64,000 bases of DNA, from assembly GCF_900637545.1 (NCBI RefSeq), contig NZ_LR134376.1:208501-272500 (forward strand), written 5' to 3'. Source of the DNA: Aeromonas encheleia. Lineage in GTDB: Bacteria; Pseudomonadota; Gammaproteobacteria; Enterobacterales; Aeromonadaceae. Positions 42,474-57,686 of the stretch are shown piece by piece. Position 1 is the stretch's first letter. Each line of letters starts with the position of its first letter. The notes beneath the pieces were generated by a model. That model was not told the origin of the DNA. It did no database searches and worked only from the letters and a program-made list of their open reading frames with translations. A program made the translations under genes and the position numbers.

Positions 42474-42501
42474 GCAAAGGGGGCCCGAGGGCCCCCTTTG
42501 C
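42474..42501. terminator. Bidirectional terminator between birA and coaA
   Basis: GCAAAGGGGGCCC / GGGCCCCCTTTGC, a 13-bp palindromic stem around GA. The genes converge here. Confidence 0.82.
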
Positions 42502-42524
42502 ATGTCCGCCGTTGGCGCCTGCCA

Positions 42525-43463
42525 TCACTTGCGCAGCTTGATTTGCTCGATGGCGTGCTCGTGACCCTTGGTCAGGATCAGGTTGGCCCGTTCTCGGGTC
42601 GGCAGGATGTTCTCTTTCAAATTCAGATAGTTGATATCTTGCCATATGTTGCTGGCAATCTCGGTGGCTTCACTCTCCGCCAGCTTGGCGTAGTGATGGA
42701 AGTAGGAGTCCGGATCCGAGAAGGCGCCGCTGCGGAACTTGAGGAAACGATCTATGTACCAGGTGCGCAGCAGCTCGGCATCGGCATCCACATAGATGGA
42801 GAAGTCGACAAAATCTGACACGAAGACCCGGTGGGGTTCCTGCGGGTAATCCATGCCGCTCTGCAGCACGTTCAGCCCCTCCAGGATCAGGATGTCCGGT
42901 TGCTCCACCACCTTCTTCTCATCCGGCAGGATGTCGTAGATGAGGTGGGAGTAAACGGGGGCCTCGACCTTCTCGTGGCCGGCGCGAATATTGGCGACAA
43001 ACTCCACCAGGTGACGGATGTCGTAGGACTCCGGGAAGCCCTTGCGGCGCATCAGCCCGCGCTCCTCCAGCTCCTTGTTGGGATACAGGAAGCCATCCGT
43101 GGTGACCAGCTCGACGCGTGGATGCTCGGGCCAGCGTTCCAGCAGCGCCTGCATGATGCGGGCCGTGGTGCTCTTGCCCCCCGCCACGCTGCCGGCGATG
43201 CTGATGATGTAGGTGCCCTTGCCACGGGACTGGCCGAGGAACTGCTCCAGCACCCGACTGCGGCGCTGCTTGGCCTTGACGTAGAGATTGAGCAGGCGGG
43301 AGAGGGGTAGATAGATCTCTTCTACCTCGCGCAATGACACCTTCTCGTTGATCCCGCGCAGGGTATGCAGGTCGGTTTCGGTCAGGGTCAGGGGGACTGC
43401 ATCGCGCAATAACGCCCATTGTTCGCGGGTGAATTGCAAATAGGGGTTATGCTCTGTCGTCAT
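42525..43463 (-). CDS. coaA: Pantothenate kinase, type I
   Basis: First and regulated step of CoA synthesis. 312 residues (E. coli 316). P-loop [16 protein letters not shown]; the E. coli P-loop is GSVAVGKS, so Val is replaced by Gly. Also [48 protein letters not shown] and NILPTRERA. The open frame extends about 77 codons upstream, but homology begins at [11 protein letters not shown]. The SD is weak. It is in the conserved birA-coaA-tRNA order. Confidence 0.95.
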   Translation of the reverse strand: MTTEHNPYLQFTREQWALLRDAVPLTLTETDLHTLRGINEKVSLREVEEIYLPLSRLLNLYVKAKQRRSRVLEQFLGQSRGKGTYIISIAGSVAGGKSTTARIMQALLERWPEHPRVELVTTDGFLYPNKELEERGLMRRKGFPESYDIRHLVEFVANIRAGHEKVEAPVYSHLIYDILPDEKKVVEQPDILILEGLNVLQSGMDYPQEPHRVFVSDFVDFSIYVDADAELLRTWYIDRFLKFRSGAFSDPDSYFHHYAKLAESEATEIASNIWQDINYLNLKENILPTRERANLILTKGHEHAIEQIKLRK

Positions 43464-43603
43464 GATGTCATCACTGTTTCTTGGGCAGGGCGACCATACA
43501 CCAAGGGATCGGGAGCGACAAGTGACGCATCCGGTTCGGACGGGGAAGGAGGCTTTTTTTGCATGGATCCCTGCAATAATGCACTTTTTGCAGGGTGCAA
43601 TGG

Positions 43604-43632
43604 TTGCATCCCCAAAATCCTTACAATAAAAT
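43604..43632 (+). promoter_or_regulatory. Promoter of the tRNA-tufB operon
   Basis: TTGCAT (43604-43609), 17 nt, TAAAAT (43627-43632), followed by a GC-rich discriminator GCGCGACGC. Such discriminators mark stringently controlled stable-RNA promoters. About 93 nt before tRNA-Tyr. A CCCTGCAA/TTGCAGGG dyad lies just upstream. Confidence 0.75.
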
Positions 43633-43724
43633 GCGCGACGCTTAGATGTCTGTCGTCTATTTGCCCGGCAAAAGCGACAAAACAACGGGTGCAAGCAGAA
43701 TTACCGTTGTGGCATTGAGGTACC

Positions 43725-43809
43725 GGAGGGGTTCCCGAGCGGCCAAAGGGATCAGACTGTAAATCTGACGGCTCTGCCTTCGAAGGTTCGAATCCTTCTC
43801 CCTCCACCA
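43725..43809 (+). tRNA. tRNA-Tyr (anticodon GTA)
   Basis: 85 nt with encoded CCA. Acceptor GGAGGGG paired with TCCCTCC (one G-T), anticodon loop CTGTAAA, a long variable arm as in class II tRNAs, T-loop TTCGAAT. It corresponds to tyrU of the E. coli tyrU-glyT-thrT-tufB unit. Confidence 0.96.
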
Positions 43810-43847
43810 TATTTCTCTGCGGTTTGAGTTCTTTGGGTTAGAGAAAT

Positions 43848-43922
<75 letters not shown>

Positions 43923-43926
43923 AGAT

Positions 43927-44001
43927 GCTGATATGGCTCAGGTGATACTGAGAGCCACACCCTAGGGTGTGTTCGGCAATCGAACCTGCCTGCCAGCACC
44001 A
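43927..44001 (+). pseudogene. tRNA-Thr (thrT) relic lacking an anticodon
   Basis: Occupies the position of E. coli thrT and opens with the same 15 bases (GCTGATATGGCTCAG). The acceptor pairs 6 of 7 with TGCCAGC, the D-stem GCTC/GAGC is intact, and the 3' end is GCACCA. The anticodon arm is a perfect palindrome, CACACCC-TA-GGGTGTG, with no anticodon (the E. coli loop bases TTGGTAA are gone). The D-loop is enlarged and the T-arm is rearranged (GGCAATCGAACCTGCC). It cannot decode. The retained stems suggest it may still be recognised by RNase P or CCA-processing enzymes. Confidence 0.85.
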
Positions 44002-44095
44002 GCCTCTCTATTCCCACCAGATTCAAATCCATCATATAAACTGTTCTGTGGTTAGCTTGCCACCGCGTACTCAGCGTTAGTTTAGAGGGACGATC

Positions 44096-45280
44096 ATGTC
44101 TAAAGAAAAATTTGAGCGTAATAAACCGCACGTTAACGTGGGTACCATCGGCCACGTTGACCACGGTAAAACCACCCTGACCGCCGCCATCACCAACGTG
44201 CTGGCCAAGCACTTCGGTGGTAAAGCTTTCGCCTTCGACCAGATCGACAAGGCGCCGGAAGAGCGTGAGCGTGGTATCACCATCAACACCTCCCACGTAG
44301 AATACGACACCGCTGCCCGTCACTACGCCCACGTAGATTGCCCGGGTCACGCCGACTACGTTAAAAACATGATCACCGGTGCTGCCCAGATGGACGGCGC
44401 GATCCTGGTAGTAGCTGCGACTGACGGCCCGATGCCGCAGACTCGTGAGCACATCCTGCTGGGTCGTCAGGTTGGTATCCCGTACATGATCGTGTTCATG
44501 AACAAGTGCGACATGGTCGACGACGAAGAGCTGCTTGAGCTGGTCGAGATGGAAGTTCGCGAACTGCTGACCGAATACGACTTCCCGGGTGATGACCTGC
44601 CGGTAGTCCGTGGTTCCGCGCTGAAAGCGCTGGAAGGCGACGCTGCTTGGGAAGAGAAAATCATCGAGCTGGCTAACCACCTGGATACCTATATCCCGGA
44701 GCCGGAGCGTGCAATCGACCTGCCGTTCCTGATGCCTATCGAAGACGTCTTCTCCATCGCTGGCCGTGGTACCGTAGTAACCGGTCGTGTTGAGCGCGGT
44801 ATCGTTAAAGTCGGTGAGACCGTCGAAATCGTCGGTATCAAAGATACCGTGACCACCACCTGTACCGGTGTAGAAATGTTCCGCAAGCTGCTGGACGAAG
44901 GTCGTGCCGGTGAGAACGTTGGCGCCCTGCTGCGTGGCGTGAAGCGTGAAGACGTAGAGCGTGGTCAGGTACTGGCCAAGCCGGGCTCCATCAAGCCGCA
45001 CACCAAGTTCGAATCTGAAGTGTACGTACTGTCCAAAGAAGAAGGTGGTCGTCATACCCCGTTCTTCAAGGGCTACCGTCCTCAGTTCTACTTCCGTACT
45101 ACCGACGTGACCGGTACCATCGAACTGCCGGAAGGCGTTGAAATGGTAATGCCAGGCGACAACATCAAAATGGTTGTTACCCTGATCGCACCGATCGCGA
45201 TGGACGACGGCCTGCGTTTCGCCATCCGTGAAGGTGGCCGTACCGTAGGTGCTGGTGTTGTAGCCAGCGTAATCGCGTAA
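44096..45280 (+). CDS. tufB: Elongation factor Tu (tufB copy)
   Basis: GTPase that delivers aminoacyl-tRNA to the ribosome. 394 residues. G motifs [21 protein letters not shown] and SALKAL; domains 2 and 3 follow. Start ATG, whereas the second copy in this window starts GTG. Coding sequence is nearly identical to the tufA part at the window end. Highly biased codons. Follows the tRNA cluster in one transcription unit. Confidence 0.97.
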   Translation: MSKEKFERNKPHVNVGTIGHVDHGKTTLTAAITNVLAKHFGGKAFAFDQIDKAPEERERGITINTSHVEYDTAARHYAHVDCPGHADYVKNMITGAAQMDGAILVVAATDGPMPQTREHILLGRQVGIPYMIVFMNKCDMVDDEELLELVEMEVRELLTEYDFPGDDLPVVRGSALKALEGDAAWEEKIIELANHLDTYIPEPERAIDLPFLMPIEDVFSIAGRGTVVTGRVERGIVKVGETVEIVGIKDTVTTTCTGVEMFRKLLDEGRAGENVGALLRGVKREDVERGQVLAKPGSIKPHTKFESEVYVLSKEEGGRHTPFFKGYRPQFYFRTTDVTGTIELPEGVEMVMPGDNIKMVVTLIAPIAMDDGLRFAIREGGRTVGAGVVASVIA

Positions 45281-45286
45281 TCTTGG

Positions 45287-45316
45287 CTTACATAAATAAA
45301 GCGAAGCCCCTATAAT
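45287..45316 (+). promoter_or_regulatory. Promoter of tRNA-Trp-secE-nusG, -10 in a terminator loop
   Basis: CTTACA (45287-45292), 18 nt, TATAAT (45311-45316). The predicted start, about 7 nt downstream, leaves a roughly 10-nt 5' leader on tRNA-Trp. The -10 forms the loop of the tufB terminator hairpin. Confidence 0.65.
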
Positions 45317-45328
45317 AGGGGCTTTCTT
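45304..45328 (+). terminator. tufB terminator carrying a -10 element in its loop
   Basis: AAGCCCC / GGGGCTT stem (45304-45310, 45318-45324), loop TATAATA, then TCTT. Seven-bp stem with a short T tract, so termination may be partial. Confidence 0.7.
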
Positions 45329-45332
45329 ATGC

Positions 45333-45409
45333 AGGGGCGTAGTTCGAATTGGTAGAACAGCGGTCTCCAAAACCGATGGTTGCGGGTTCGAGTCCTGCCG
45401 CCCCTGCCA
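45333..45409 (+). tRNA. tRNA-Trp (anticodon CCA)
   Basis: 77 nt with encoded CCA. Acceptor AGGGGCG / CGCCCCT, anticodon loop CTCCAAA, T-loop TTCGAGT. The top anticodon-stem pair is G-A, the other four pairs are standard. It lies between tufB and secE, where E. coli has none. Confidence 0.95.
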
Positions 45410-45469
45410 TATACCTCGTCTCGTACGGGGCTTTTGTGTCTTTGGTTACGTCAGATACAGGTGGGTTGT

Positions 45470-45841
45470 ATGAGTGTTAGTTCTGAGGGACAGGGCGGAA
45501 ACAAGGATACCCTGCTTTGGGGTCTGGTTTTCATCATCCTGGCGGCCGCTGTAGTGGGTAATTACCTGCTGCACGATGTTGTCGCAGCCGTCCGCGCCCT
45601 GGGTGTGGTCGTTGTCATCGCCGCTGCTGGTGCAGTGGCCCTGCAAACCACCAAAGGTAAGGCAACACTGGCATTTGCTCGTGAGTCGCGCCTGGAAGTC
45701 CGCAAGGTCGTATGGCCGACCCGTCAGGAAGCCATTCAGACAACCCTGATTGTGCTGGCGGTGACCGCCGTGATGGGGCTTTTGCTGTTCCTTCTGGACG
45801 GTGCCTTGGTCTGGTTGGTCAATTTGATTACCGGTGTGTAA
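45470..45841 (+). CDS. secE: Preprotein translocase subunit SecE
   Basis: 123 residues with three membrane helices, the enterobacterial-type SecE. The conserved amphipathic and third-helix region is [27 protein letters not shown]. The start [13 protein letters not shown] has SD AGGTGGG 5 nt upstream. It is cotranscribed with nusG (9-bp gap). Confidence 0.95.
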   Translation: MSVSSEGQGGNKDTLLWGLVFIILAAAVVGNYLLHDVVAAVRALGVVVVIAAAGAVALQTTKGKATLAFARESRLEVRKVVWPTRQEAIQTTLIVLAVTAVMGLLLFLLDGALVWLVNLITGV

Positions 45842-45850
45842 GGATAAGCC

Positions 45851-46402
45851 ATGACTGAACAACGTGAACAACGTATGAGATGGTATGTCGTGCAGGCATT
45901 TTCCGGCTATGAAGGTCGGGTTGCCAAATCCCTGCGTGAACATATCAAGATGCATGGCATGGAAGAGATGTTTGGCGAAGTGCTGGTCCCGACCGAAGAA
46001 GTGGTCGAGATGCGTGCTGGCCAGAAGCGCAAGAGTGAGCGCAAATTTTTCCCGGGTTATGTCCTGGTGCAGATGCTGATGGATGAAACCACCTGGCACC
46101 TGGTGCGTAACGTACCGCGCGTGATGGGTTTCATCGGCGGTACTTCCGATCGCCCTGCTCCTATCTCCGATAAGGAAGCGGATGCCATCCTCAATCGTCT
46201 GCAAGACGCCCATGACAAGCCGCGGCCGAAAACCCTGTTTGAACCGGGTGAGATGGTGCGGGTTGCCGATGGTCCGTTTGCCGACTTCAACGGTACCGTT
46301 GAAGAGGTGGACTACGAGAAGAGTCGCGTGAAGGTCTCGGTACTGATCTTTGGTCGCTCAACGCCGGTAGAACTGGATTTTGGTCAGGTCGAAAAAGGCT
46401 GA
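45851..46402 (+). CDS. nusG: Transcription antitermination/termination factor NusG
   Basis: 183 residues. NGN domain ([33 protein letters not shown]) and KOW domain ([35 protein letters not shown]). Binds RNA polymerase and links it to Rho or to ribosomal protein S10. Confidence 0.96.
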   Translation: MTEQREQRMRWYVVQAFSGYEGRVAKSLREHIKMHGMEEMFGEVLVPTEEVVEMRAGQKRKSERKFFPGYVLVQMLMDETTWHLVRNVPRVMGFIGGTSDRPAPISDKEADAILNRLQDAHDKPRPKTLFEPGEMVRVADGPFADFNGTVEEVDYEKSRVKVSVLIFGRSTPVELDFGQVEKG

Positions 46403-46424
46403 TTAAAGTCTGTACGTTTAACGG

Positions 46425-46453
46425 TTGTCAGGGGCAGCGAATATCTCTATAAT
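46425..46453 (+). promoter_or_regulatory. rplKA promoter embedded in the nusG terminator
   Basis: TTGTCA (46425-46430), exactly 17 nt, TATAAT (46448-46453): near consensus. The spacer is the 5' arm of the nusG terminator, and the -10 covers the end of the loop and the start of the 3' arm. Confidence 0.85.
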
Positions 46454-46470
46454 TCGCTGCCCCTTTATTT
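46431..46470 (+). terminator. secE-nusG terminator overlapping the rplK promoter
   Basis: Perfect 12-bp stem GGGGCAGCGAAT / ATTCGCTGCCCC (46431-46442, 46452-46463), 9-nt loop, then TTTATTTG. Confidence 0.88.
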
Positions 46471-46536
46471 GTTGGGGAGCCGTTTGCAGGAGTATGTCTC
46501 CGAGGCGCTAGAACCCATTTTTGAGGTATTTTCGTA

Positions 46537-47671
<1,135 letters not shown>

Positions 47672-47680
47672 TTGATGGAT

Positions 47681-47709
47681 TTTACAAGGCGCAAAATTTA
47701 ATCTATAAT
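47681..47709 (+). promoter_or_regulatory. rplJL-rpoBC promoter inside an inverted repeat
   Basis: TTTACA (47681-47686), 17 nt, TATAAT (47704-47709). It lies directly after rplA and before the L10 leader. The surrounding 13-bp inverted repeat starts at the last base of the -35 and contains the -10 in its loop and 3' arm. Confidence 0.85.
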
Positions 47710-47719
47710 TTTGCGCCTT
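47686..47719 (+). terminator. 13-bp hairpin at the end of rplKA
   Basis: AAGGCGCAAAATT / AATTTTGCGCCTT (47686-47698, 47707-47719), loop TAATCTAT. It has no downstream T run (GATTGG follows), so it could stabilise or partly terminate the rplKA transcript. Confidence 0.65.
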
Positions 47720-47928
47720 GATTGGTTGGGGGTTTCGACCTCCGTCCAAGACCGCAGGTGGCCGCATGGCCTTAATCCTTCCTGCGTAGACGGTGCCGGA
47801 CACCCAGCGAGAAAGTTTTCTTTCTCTTCTGGAATCCTGCTACCGCATCGTTCCCCTCTGTTGTGAAGGTAGGGGGGATGTGTCAGTACTGAGTCATGAG
47901 ACTCAGATTCAATCCAGGAGTTAAGCCA
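47720..47928 (+). promoter_or_regulatory. L10 leader (autogenous control of rplJL)
   Basis: About 200-nt untranslated leader before rplJ, rich in paired segments (GGTGGCCGCATGGCC, AGAAAGTTTTCTTTCT and others). In gammaproteobacteria the L10-(L12)4 complex binds this leader and blocks rplJ translation. Assigned mainly from position and length. Confidence 0.7.
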
Positions 47929-48429
47929 ATGGCATTGGGACTCGAAGACAAAAAGGCAATTGTTGCTGAAGTCAACGAAGCTGCCAAAGGCGCTCTGTCT
48001 GCAGTTGTAGCCGATTCTCGCGGTGTGACTGTTGACAAGATGACCGTCCTGCGTAAATCCGCTCGTGAAGCCGGTGTGTACATGCGCGTTGTGCGTAACA
48101 CCCTGCTGCGTCGCGCGGTAGAGGGCACCGAATTCGGTTGCCTGAACGACGTATTGACTGGTCCTACCTTGATTGCTTTCTCTAACGAACACCCGGGCGC
48201 TGCCGCTCGTCTGTTCAAAGAGTTTGCCAAAGCGAACCAAAAGTTCGAAATCAAGGCTGGCGCTTTTAACGGTGAGTTTATCGCCGCAGCACAAATTGAT
48301 CGTCTGGCCACGCTGCCGACCTACGACGAAGCGATTTCGAAGTTGATGGCTACCATGAAGGAAGCCTCTGCTGGCAAGCTGGTTCGTACTATCGCTGCTG
48401 TTCGCGACCAGAAACAAGCTGCTGCTTGA
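47929..48429 (+). CDS. rplJ: 50S ribosomal protein L10
   Basis: 166 residues (E. coli 165). Start [29 protein letters not shown] 8 nt upstream. Holds the L7/L12 dimers on the stalk. An in-frame upstream Met lacks an SD. Confidence 0.97.
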   Translation: MALGLEDKKAIVAEVNEAAKGALSAVVADSRGVTVDKMTVLRKSAREAGVYMRVVRNTLLRRAVEGTEFGCLNDVLTGPTLIAFSNEHPGAAARLFKEFAKANQKFEIKAGAFNGEFIAAAQIDRLATLPTYDEAISKLMATMKEASAGKLVRTIAAVRDQKQAAA

Positions 48430-48480
48430 TTCTCGCCTATTTAGGCTGTTTGAGTTTATTCAACATCAGGAATTTTTGTC

Positions 48481-48843
48481 ATGTCTATCACTAAAGACCA
48501 AATCATCGAAGCCGTTGCTTCCATGTCCGTAATGGAAGTTGTTGAGCTGATCGAAGCAATGGAAGAGAAGTTCGGTGTTTCTGCCGCTGTTGCTGTAGCT
48601 GCCGGTCCGGCCGCTGAAGCAGTAGAAGAGAAGACCGAGTTCGACGTAGTTCTGACTGCTGCTGGCGCCAACAAAGTTGCCGTCATCAAGGCCGTTCGTG
48701 CTGCCACCGGTCTGGGCCTGAAAGAAGCCAAGGACCTGGTAGAAGCTGCACCGACCAACCTGAAAGAAGCCATCTCCAAAGATGAAGCTGAAGCTTTGAA
48801 GAAGCAGCTTGAAGAAGCTGGTGCTTCTGTTGAGATCAAATAA
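48481..48843 (+). CDS. rplL: 50S ribosomal protein L7/L12
   Basis: 120 residues: N-terminal dimerisation helices ([32 protein letters not shown]), an alanine-rich hinge (about 36-52) and a C-terminal factor-binding domain ([27 protein letters not shown]). Recruits translation GTPases. Confidence 0.98.
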   Translation: MSITKDQIIEAVASMSVMEVVELIEAMEEKFGVSAAVAVAAGPAAEAVEEKTEFDVVLTAAGANKVAVIKAVRAATGLGLKEAKDLVEAAPTNLKEAISKDEAEALKKQLEEAGASVEIK

Positions 48844-48860
48844 TCTGCATTTATGTAGAT

Positions 48861-48912
48861 TAGCCTGATAAAACAGGCTAGGGCTGGTGAATATTTGTTC
48901 ACCAGCCTTTTT
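48861..48912 (+). terminator. rplL-rpoB attenuator
   Basis: Two successive hairpins: TAGCCTG/CAGGCTA (48861-48880), then GGCTGGTGAA/TTCACCAGCC (48882-48907) followed by five T. A third small hairpin (ATCTGCA/TGTAGAT) precedes them. As in E. coli, partial termination here would lower rpoBC relative to rplJL. Confidence 0.8.
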
Positions 48913-49065
48913 GCGCTGTAGACTGAGAGCATTTCACACCGTTTACGACTCTCGGTGCACCAGCAATCCGGACCGTATCATCGTCCGGGCCAACACAAAA
49001 CGGTGTTGAGACAGAGCTGTCCTGCGGGACAGAGTGGGTCACTTATCAGCGAGCTGAGGAACCCT

Positions 49066-53094
<4,029 letters not shown>

Positions 53095-53185
53095 GAGCTC
53101 GCTCTTATTGTTCGAGAATTGACGTGGGCGCCCCGCTGCTTTGGCAGTTGGGGCGCCGAGGTTAGACTCCTGACAGGGGAAACAC

Positions 53186-56100
53186 GTGAAAGACTTACTC
53201 AAGTTTTTGAAGGCTCAGACCAAGACCGAAGAGTTTGACAGTATCAAGATCGGTCTGGCCTCTCCTGACATGATCCGCTCCTGGTCATTCGGTGAGGTCA
53301 AAAAGCCTGAGACCATCAACTACCGGACTTTCAAGCCGGAACGTGATGGTCTGTTCTGTGCCCGTATCTTCGGACCGGTGAAGGACTACGAGTGTCTGTG
53401 CGGCAAGTACAAGCGCCTGAAACACCGTGGTGTGATCTGCGAGAAGTGCGGCGTAGAAGTGACCCAGACCAAGGTCCGTCGCGAGCGTATGGGCCACATC
53501 GAGCTGGCCAGCCCGACTGCCCACATCTGGTTCCTGAAGTCCCTGCCGTCCCGTATCGGTCTGCTGCTGGACATGACCCTGCGTGACATCGAGCGCGTGC
53601 TGTATTTCGAATCCTATGTGGTGATCGAACCCGGCATGACCAACCTCGAGCGCAGCCAGATGCTGTCCGAAGAGAACTATCTGGACGCACTGGAAGAGTG
53701 GGGCGACGAATTTGACGCCAAGATGGGTGCCGAAGCAATACTTGCATTGCTGCGTGCCATCGATCTGGAAGGTGAAGTCAAGACCATGCGCGAGGAGCTG
53801 GATCAGACCAACTCCGAGACCAAGCGCAAGAAGACCACCAAGCGTCTGAAGCTGATGGAAGCTTTCCTGCAGTCCGGCAACAAGCCGGAGTGGATGATCA
53901 TGACAGTGCTGCCTGTGCTGCCGCCGGACCTGCGTCCGCTGGTACCGCTGGACGGCGGCCGTTTCGCAACGTCAGATCTGAACGATCTGTATCGTCGCGT
54001 GATCAACCGTAACAACCGCCTGAAGCGTCTGCTGGACCTGGCCGCCCCGGACATCATCGTGCGCAACGAAAAGCGCATGCTGCAAGAGTCCGTGGATGCC
54101 CTGCTGGACAACGGCCGTCGTGGTCGTGCCATCACTGGTTCCAACAAGCGCCCGCTGAAATCCTTGGCCGACATGATCAAGGGTAAGCAAGGTCGTTTCC
54201 GTCAAAACCTGCTGGGTAAGCGCGTCGACTATTCCGGTCGTTCCGTTATCACCGTAGGTCCGACCCTGCGTCTGCATCAGTGCGGTCTGCCGAAGAAGAT
54301 GGCGCTGGAGCTGTTCAAGCCCTTCATCTACGGCAAGCTGGAATCCCGCGGTCTGGCGACCACTATCAAGGCCGCCAAGAAGATGGTGGAGCGCGAAGAA
54401 GCCGTCGTTTGGGACATCCTGGACGAAGTGATCCGCGAACACCCGGTCCTGCTGAACCGTGCACCGACCCTGCACCGTCTGGGTATCCAGGCGTTCGAAC
54501 CGACCCTGATCGAAGGCAAGGCCATCCAGCTGCACCCGCTCGTCTGTGCCGCCTATAACGCGGACTTCGATGGTGACCAGATGGCGGTCCACGTACCGCT
54601 GACCCTGGAAGCCCAGCTGGAAGCGCGTGCCCTGATGATGTCTACCAACAACATCCTGTCGCCTGCCTCCGGTGAGCCGATCATCGTTCCTTCCCAGGAC
54701 GTGGTCTTGGGTCTGTACTACATGACCCGTGCCCGTATCAACGCCAAGGGCGAAGGTATGGTGCTGGCCGGCCCGAAAGAAGCCGAGAAGGTCTATCGCG
54801 CCGGTCTGGCCGATCTGCATGCTCGCGTCAAAGTGCGTATCACCGAATACCTGCGTCAAGCAGATGATTCGCTGGTAGAGCGTACCGAGCTGAAGAACAC
54901 CACCGTTGGTCGTGCGATCCTGAGCCTGATCCTGCCGAAAGGCATGGAATACGCGCTGATCGACGAGCCGAAGGTGCTGACTGCGGCAGAGCAGGCCGAT
55001 CTGGATGCCAATCCGCAGAACTGGATCAAGAGCGTCTCCAACAAGGCGTTGGGCAAGAAGCTCATCTCCCGTCTGCTGAACACCTGTTATCGCAAGCAGG
55101 GCCTGAAGGACACCGTCATCTTCGCTGACCAGCTGATGTATACCGGTTTCCACTATGCGGCCCTGTCTGGTGCCTCTGTTGGTATCGATGACATGGTCAT
55201 CCCGGATGCCAAGAAAGACATCGTTGCCGCTGCCGAAGCCGAAGTTGCCGAGATCCAGGACCAGTTCCTGTCCGGTCTGGTGACCGCGGGCGAACGCTAT
55301 AACAAGGTTATCGATATCTGGGCCAGCGCGAACGATCGCGTCTCCAAGGCCATGATGGATAACCTGTCCAAGGAGCGTAACGTCAACTCCCTGGGTGAAG
55401 AAGAAGAGCAGGCCTCGTTCAACAGCATCTTCATGATGGCCGACTCTGGTGCGCGGGGCTCCGCCGCCCAGATCCGTCAGCTGGCCGGTATGCGTGGCCT
55501 GATGGCCAAGCCGGATGGCTCCATCATCGAAACGCCGATCGTGGCGAACTTCCGTGAAGGTCTGAACGTACTGCAGTACTTCATCTCCACTCACGGTGCT
55601 CGTAAAGGTCTGGCGGATACCGCACTGAAGACGGCGAACTCCGGTTACCTGACTCGTCGTCTGGTCGACGTGGCTCAGGACATGGTGGTCACCGAGGACG
55701 ATTGCGGCACTACCGAAGGTCTGTGGATGACTCCGCTGATCGAAGGTGGCGACGTGGTCGAGCCGCTGCGTGAGCGCGTGCTGGGTCGTGTGGTCGCGGA
55801 AGACGTGATCAAGCCGGGTACTGAAAGCGAGATCCTGGTCGCGCGCAATACCCTGCTCGACGAGTATCTGTGTGATCTGCTGGAACGTAACTCCGTCGAC
55901 CGCGTGAAGGTACGTTCTGCCATCACCTGTGAGACCGACTTCGGTAACTGTGCTCACTGCTACGGCCGTGATCTGGCCCGTGGTCACCTGGTGAACAAGG
56001 GTGAGGCTGTCGGTGTTATCGCCGCCCAGTCCATCGGTGAGCCGGGTACCCAGCTGACGATGCGTACCTTCCACATCGGTGGTGCCGCATCCCGAGCCGC

Positions 56101-57490
56101 TGCCGAGAGCAGCATCCAGGTCAAGAACACCGGTAGCATCAAGCTGCAGAACGCCAAGTTTGTTACCAACAGTGCTGACAAGCTGGTAATCACCTCCCGT
56201 TCTACCGAACTGACCATCATGGACGAGATGGGCCGTACCAAGGAAAGCCACAAGCTGCCTTACGGTTCCGTCCTGGAAGTGAAAGATGGCCAGGCCGTGA
56301 GTGCCGGTGACACCGTCGCCAACTGGGATCCGCACACCCACCCGATCATCACTGAAGTAGCAGGTCGCCTGGACTTCGAACACATGATCGATGGCGTGAC
56401 CATCACTCGTCAGACCGACGAGTTGACCGGTCTCTCCTCCATCGTCGTGCTGGATGTCAACGAACGTCCGAGCGCCGGTAAAGAGATGCGTCCGACCGTG
56501 AAACTGGTCGACCAGAATGGCAAGGATGTCATGATCCCGGGTACCGATGTTGCCGCCCAGTACTTCCTGCCGGGCAAGGCGATCGTGAACCTGGAAGATG
56601 GTGCCAACGTGGGTGTGGGTGACGCGGTTGCGCGTATCCCGCAAGAGTCCAGCGGTACCAAGGACATCACCGGTGGTCTGCCGCGCGTTGCGGATCTGTT
56701 CGAAGCACGCCAACCGAAGGAACCGGCTATCCTGGCCGAGATCTCCGGTACCATCTCCTTCGGGAAAGAGACCAAGGGCAAGCGCCGTCTGGTCATCACC
56801 CCGACCGACGGTGGCGACATCTACGAAGAGATGATTCCGAAGTGGCGTCACCTAAACGTGTTCGAAGGTGAAAAAGTTGAGAAGGGTGAAGTGCTGGCGG
56901 ACGGTCCTGAGTCTGCTCACGACATCCTGCGTCTGCGCGGTATCAGCCCGGTCGCCAACTATATCGCCAACGAAGTGCAGGACGTTTACCGTCTGCAAGG
57001 CGTTAAGATCAACGACAAGCACATCGAAGTCATCGTCCGTCAGATGCTGCGCAAGTGCGAGATCCTGAGCGCTGGCGACACCGACCTGATCGAAGGTGAG
57101 CAGGTTGAAGTGGCTCGTGTGAAGATTGCCAACCGTAAGCTGGTTGCCGAGGGTAAGACTCCGGCCACCTTCCGTCATATCCTGATGGGTATTACCAAGG
57201 CATCTCTGAGCACCGAGTCCTTCATCTCCGCGGCTTCCTTCCAGGAAACCACTCGTGTTCTGACCGAAGCGGCCGTTGGCGGCAAGCGTGACGAACTGCG
57301 TGGCCTGAAAGAGAACGTGATCGTGGGTCGTCTGATCCCGGCTGGTACCGGCTTTGCCTACCACCATGCCCGGATCAACCAGCGTGCCGCCGCAGCCCGT
57401 GCTGTCGGTGTACCGCAGGTGACTGCCGATGAGGCTCAGCAAAACCTGGCGGATCTGCTCAACGCAGCCGGCAGCTTTGACGAAGAGTAA
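53186..57490 (+). CDS. rpoC: RNA polymerase beta' subunit
   Basis: 1434 residues (E. coli 1407). Zinc ribbon Cys residues in [20 protein letters not shown], catalytic [15 protein letters not shown], bridge-helix and trigger-loop regions, and the second zinc site ([17 protein letters not shown]). Start GTG with AGGGG 8 nt upstream. The 91-bp gap after rpoB holds a GGCGCCCC/GGGGCGCC hairpin. Confidence 0.98.
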   Translation: MKDLLKFLKAQTKTEEFDSIKIGLASPDMIRSWSFGEVKKPETINYRTFKPERDGLFCARIFGPVKDYECLCGKYKRLKHRGVICEKCGVEVTQTKVRRERMGHIELASPTAHIWFLKSLPSRIGLLLDMTLRDIERVLYFESYVVIEPGMTNLERSQMLSEENYLDALEEWGDEFDAKMGAEAILALLRAIDLEGEVKTMREELDQTNSETKRKKTTKRLKLMEAFLQSGNKPEWMIMTVLPVLPPDLRPLVPLDGGRFATSDLNDLYRRVINRNNRLKRLLDLAAPDIIVRNEKRMLQESVDALLDNGRRGRAITGSNKRPLKSLADMIKGKQGRFRQNLLGKRVDYSGRSVITVGPTLRLHQCGLPKKMALELFKPFIYGKLESRGLATTIKAAKKMVEREEAVVWDILDEVIREHPVLLNRAPTLHRLGIQAFEPTLIEGKAIQLHPLVCAAYNADFDGDQMAVHVPLTLEAQLEARALMMSTNNILSPASGEPIIVPSQDVVLGLYYMTRARINAKGEGMVLAGPKEAEKVYRAGLADLHARVKVRITEYLRQADDSLVERTELKNTTVGRAILSLILPKGMEYALIDEPKVLTAAEQADLDANPQNWIKSVSNKALGKKLISRLLNTCYRKQGLKDTVIFADQLMYTGFHYAALSGASVGIDDMVIPDAKKDIVAAAEAEVAEIQDQFLSGLVTAGERYNKVIDIWASANDRVSKAMMDNLSKERNVNSLGEEEEQASFNSIFMMADSGARGSAAQIRQLAGMRGLMAKPDGSIIETPIVANFREGLNVLQYFISTHGARKGLADTALKTANSGYLTRRLVDVAQDMVVTEDDCGTTEGLWMTPLIEGGDVVEPLRERVLGRVVAEDVIKPGTESEILVARNTLLDEYLCDLLERNSVDRVKVRSAITCETDFGNCAHCYGRDLARGHLVNKGEAVGVIAAQSIGEPGTQLTMRTFHIGGAASRAAAESSIQVKNTGSIKLQNAKFVTNSADKLVITSRSTELTIMDEMGRTKESHKLPYGSVLEVKDGQAVSAGDTVANWDPHTHPIITEVAGRLDFEHMIDGVTITRQTDELTGLSSIVVLDVNERPSAGKEMRPTVKLVDQNGKDVMIPGTDVAAQYFLPGKAIVNLEDGANVGVGDAVARIPQESSGTKDITGGLPRVADLFEARQPKEPAILAEISGTISFGKETKGKRRLVITPTDGGDIYEEMIPKWRHLNVFEGEKVEKGEVLADGPESAHDILRLRGISPVANYIANEVQDVYRLQGVKINDKHIEVIVRQMLRKCEILSAGDTDLIEGEQVEVARVKIANRKLVAEGKTPATFRHILMGITKASLSTESFISAASFQETTRVLTEAAVGGKRDELRGLKENVIVGRLIPAGTGFAYHHARINQRAAAARAVGVPQVTADEAQQNLADLLNAAGSFDEE

Positions 57491-57512
57491 TCTTCAGCCG
57501 TTGTGATTAAAG

Positions 57513-57538
57513 AGGGCCCCTTCGCGGGGCCCTTTTTT
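57513..57538 (+). terminator. Intrinsic terminator of rpoBC
   Basis: AGGGCCCC / GGGGCCCT with a TTCGC loop and a run of six T. Confidence 0.93.
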
Positions 57539-57686
57539 ATGCCTGTCGCGCGCCACGGCCTTGCACGGTGCTGGGGCAGGGGATGATCCAGTGCAAGGTT
57601 ATAGAGCAAAAAATCAAAAAAAGTTGACATTGATCCCCCGCAATTGAAAACTCGGGAAAGTTGAATGGTTATTACAGGGGTAGAAC

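Noticed and set aside
53972..56851. 959-codon open frame antisense to rpoC
   Set aside because: Same codon-bias artefact as over rpoB.
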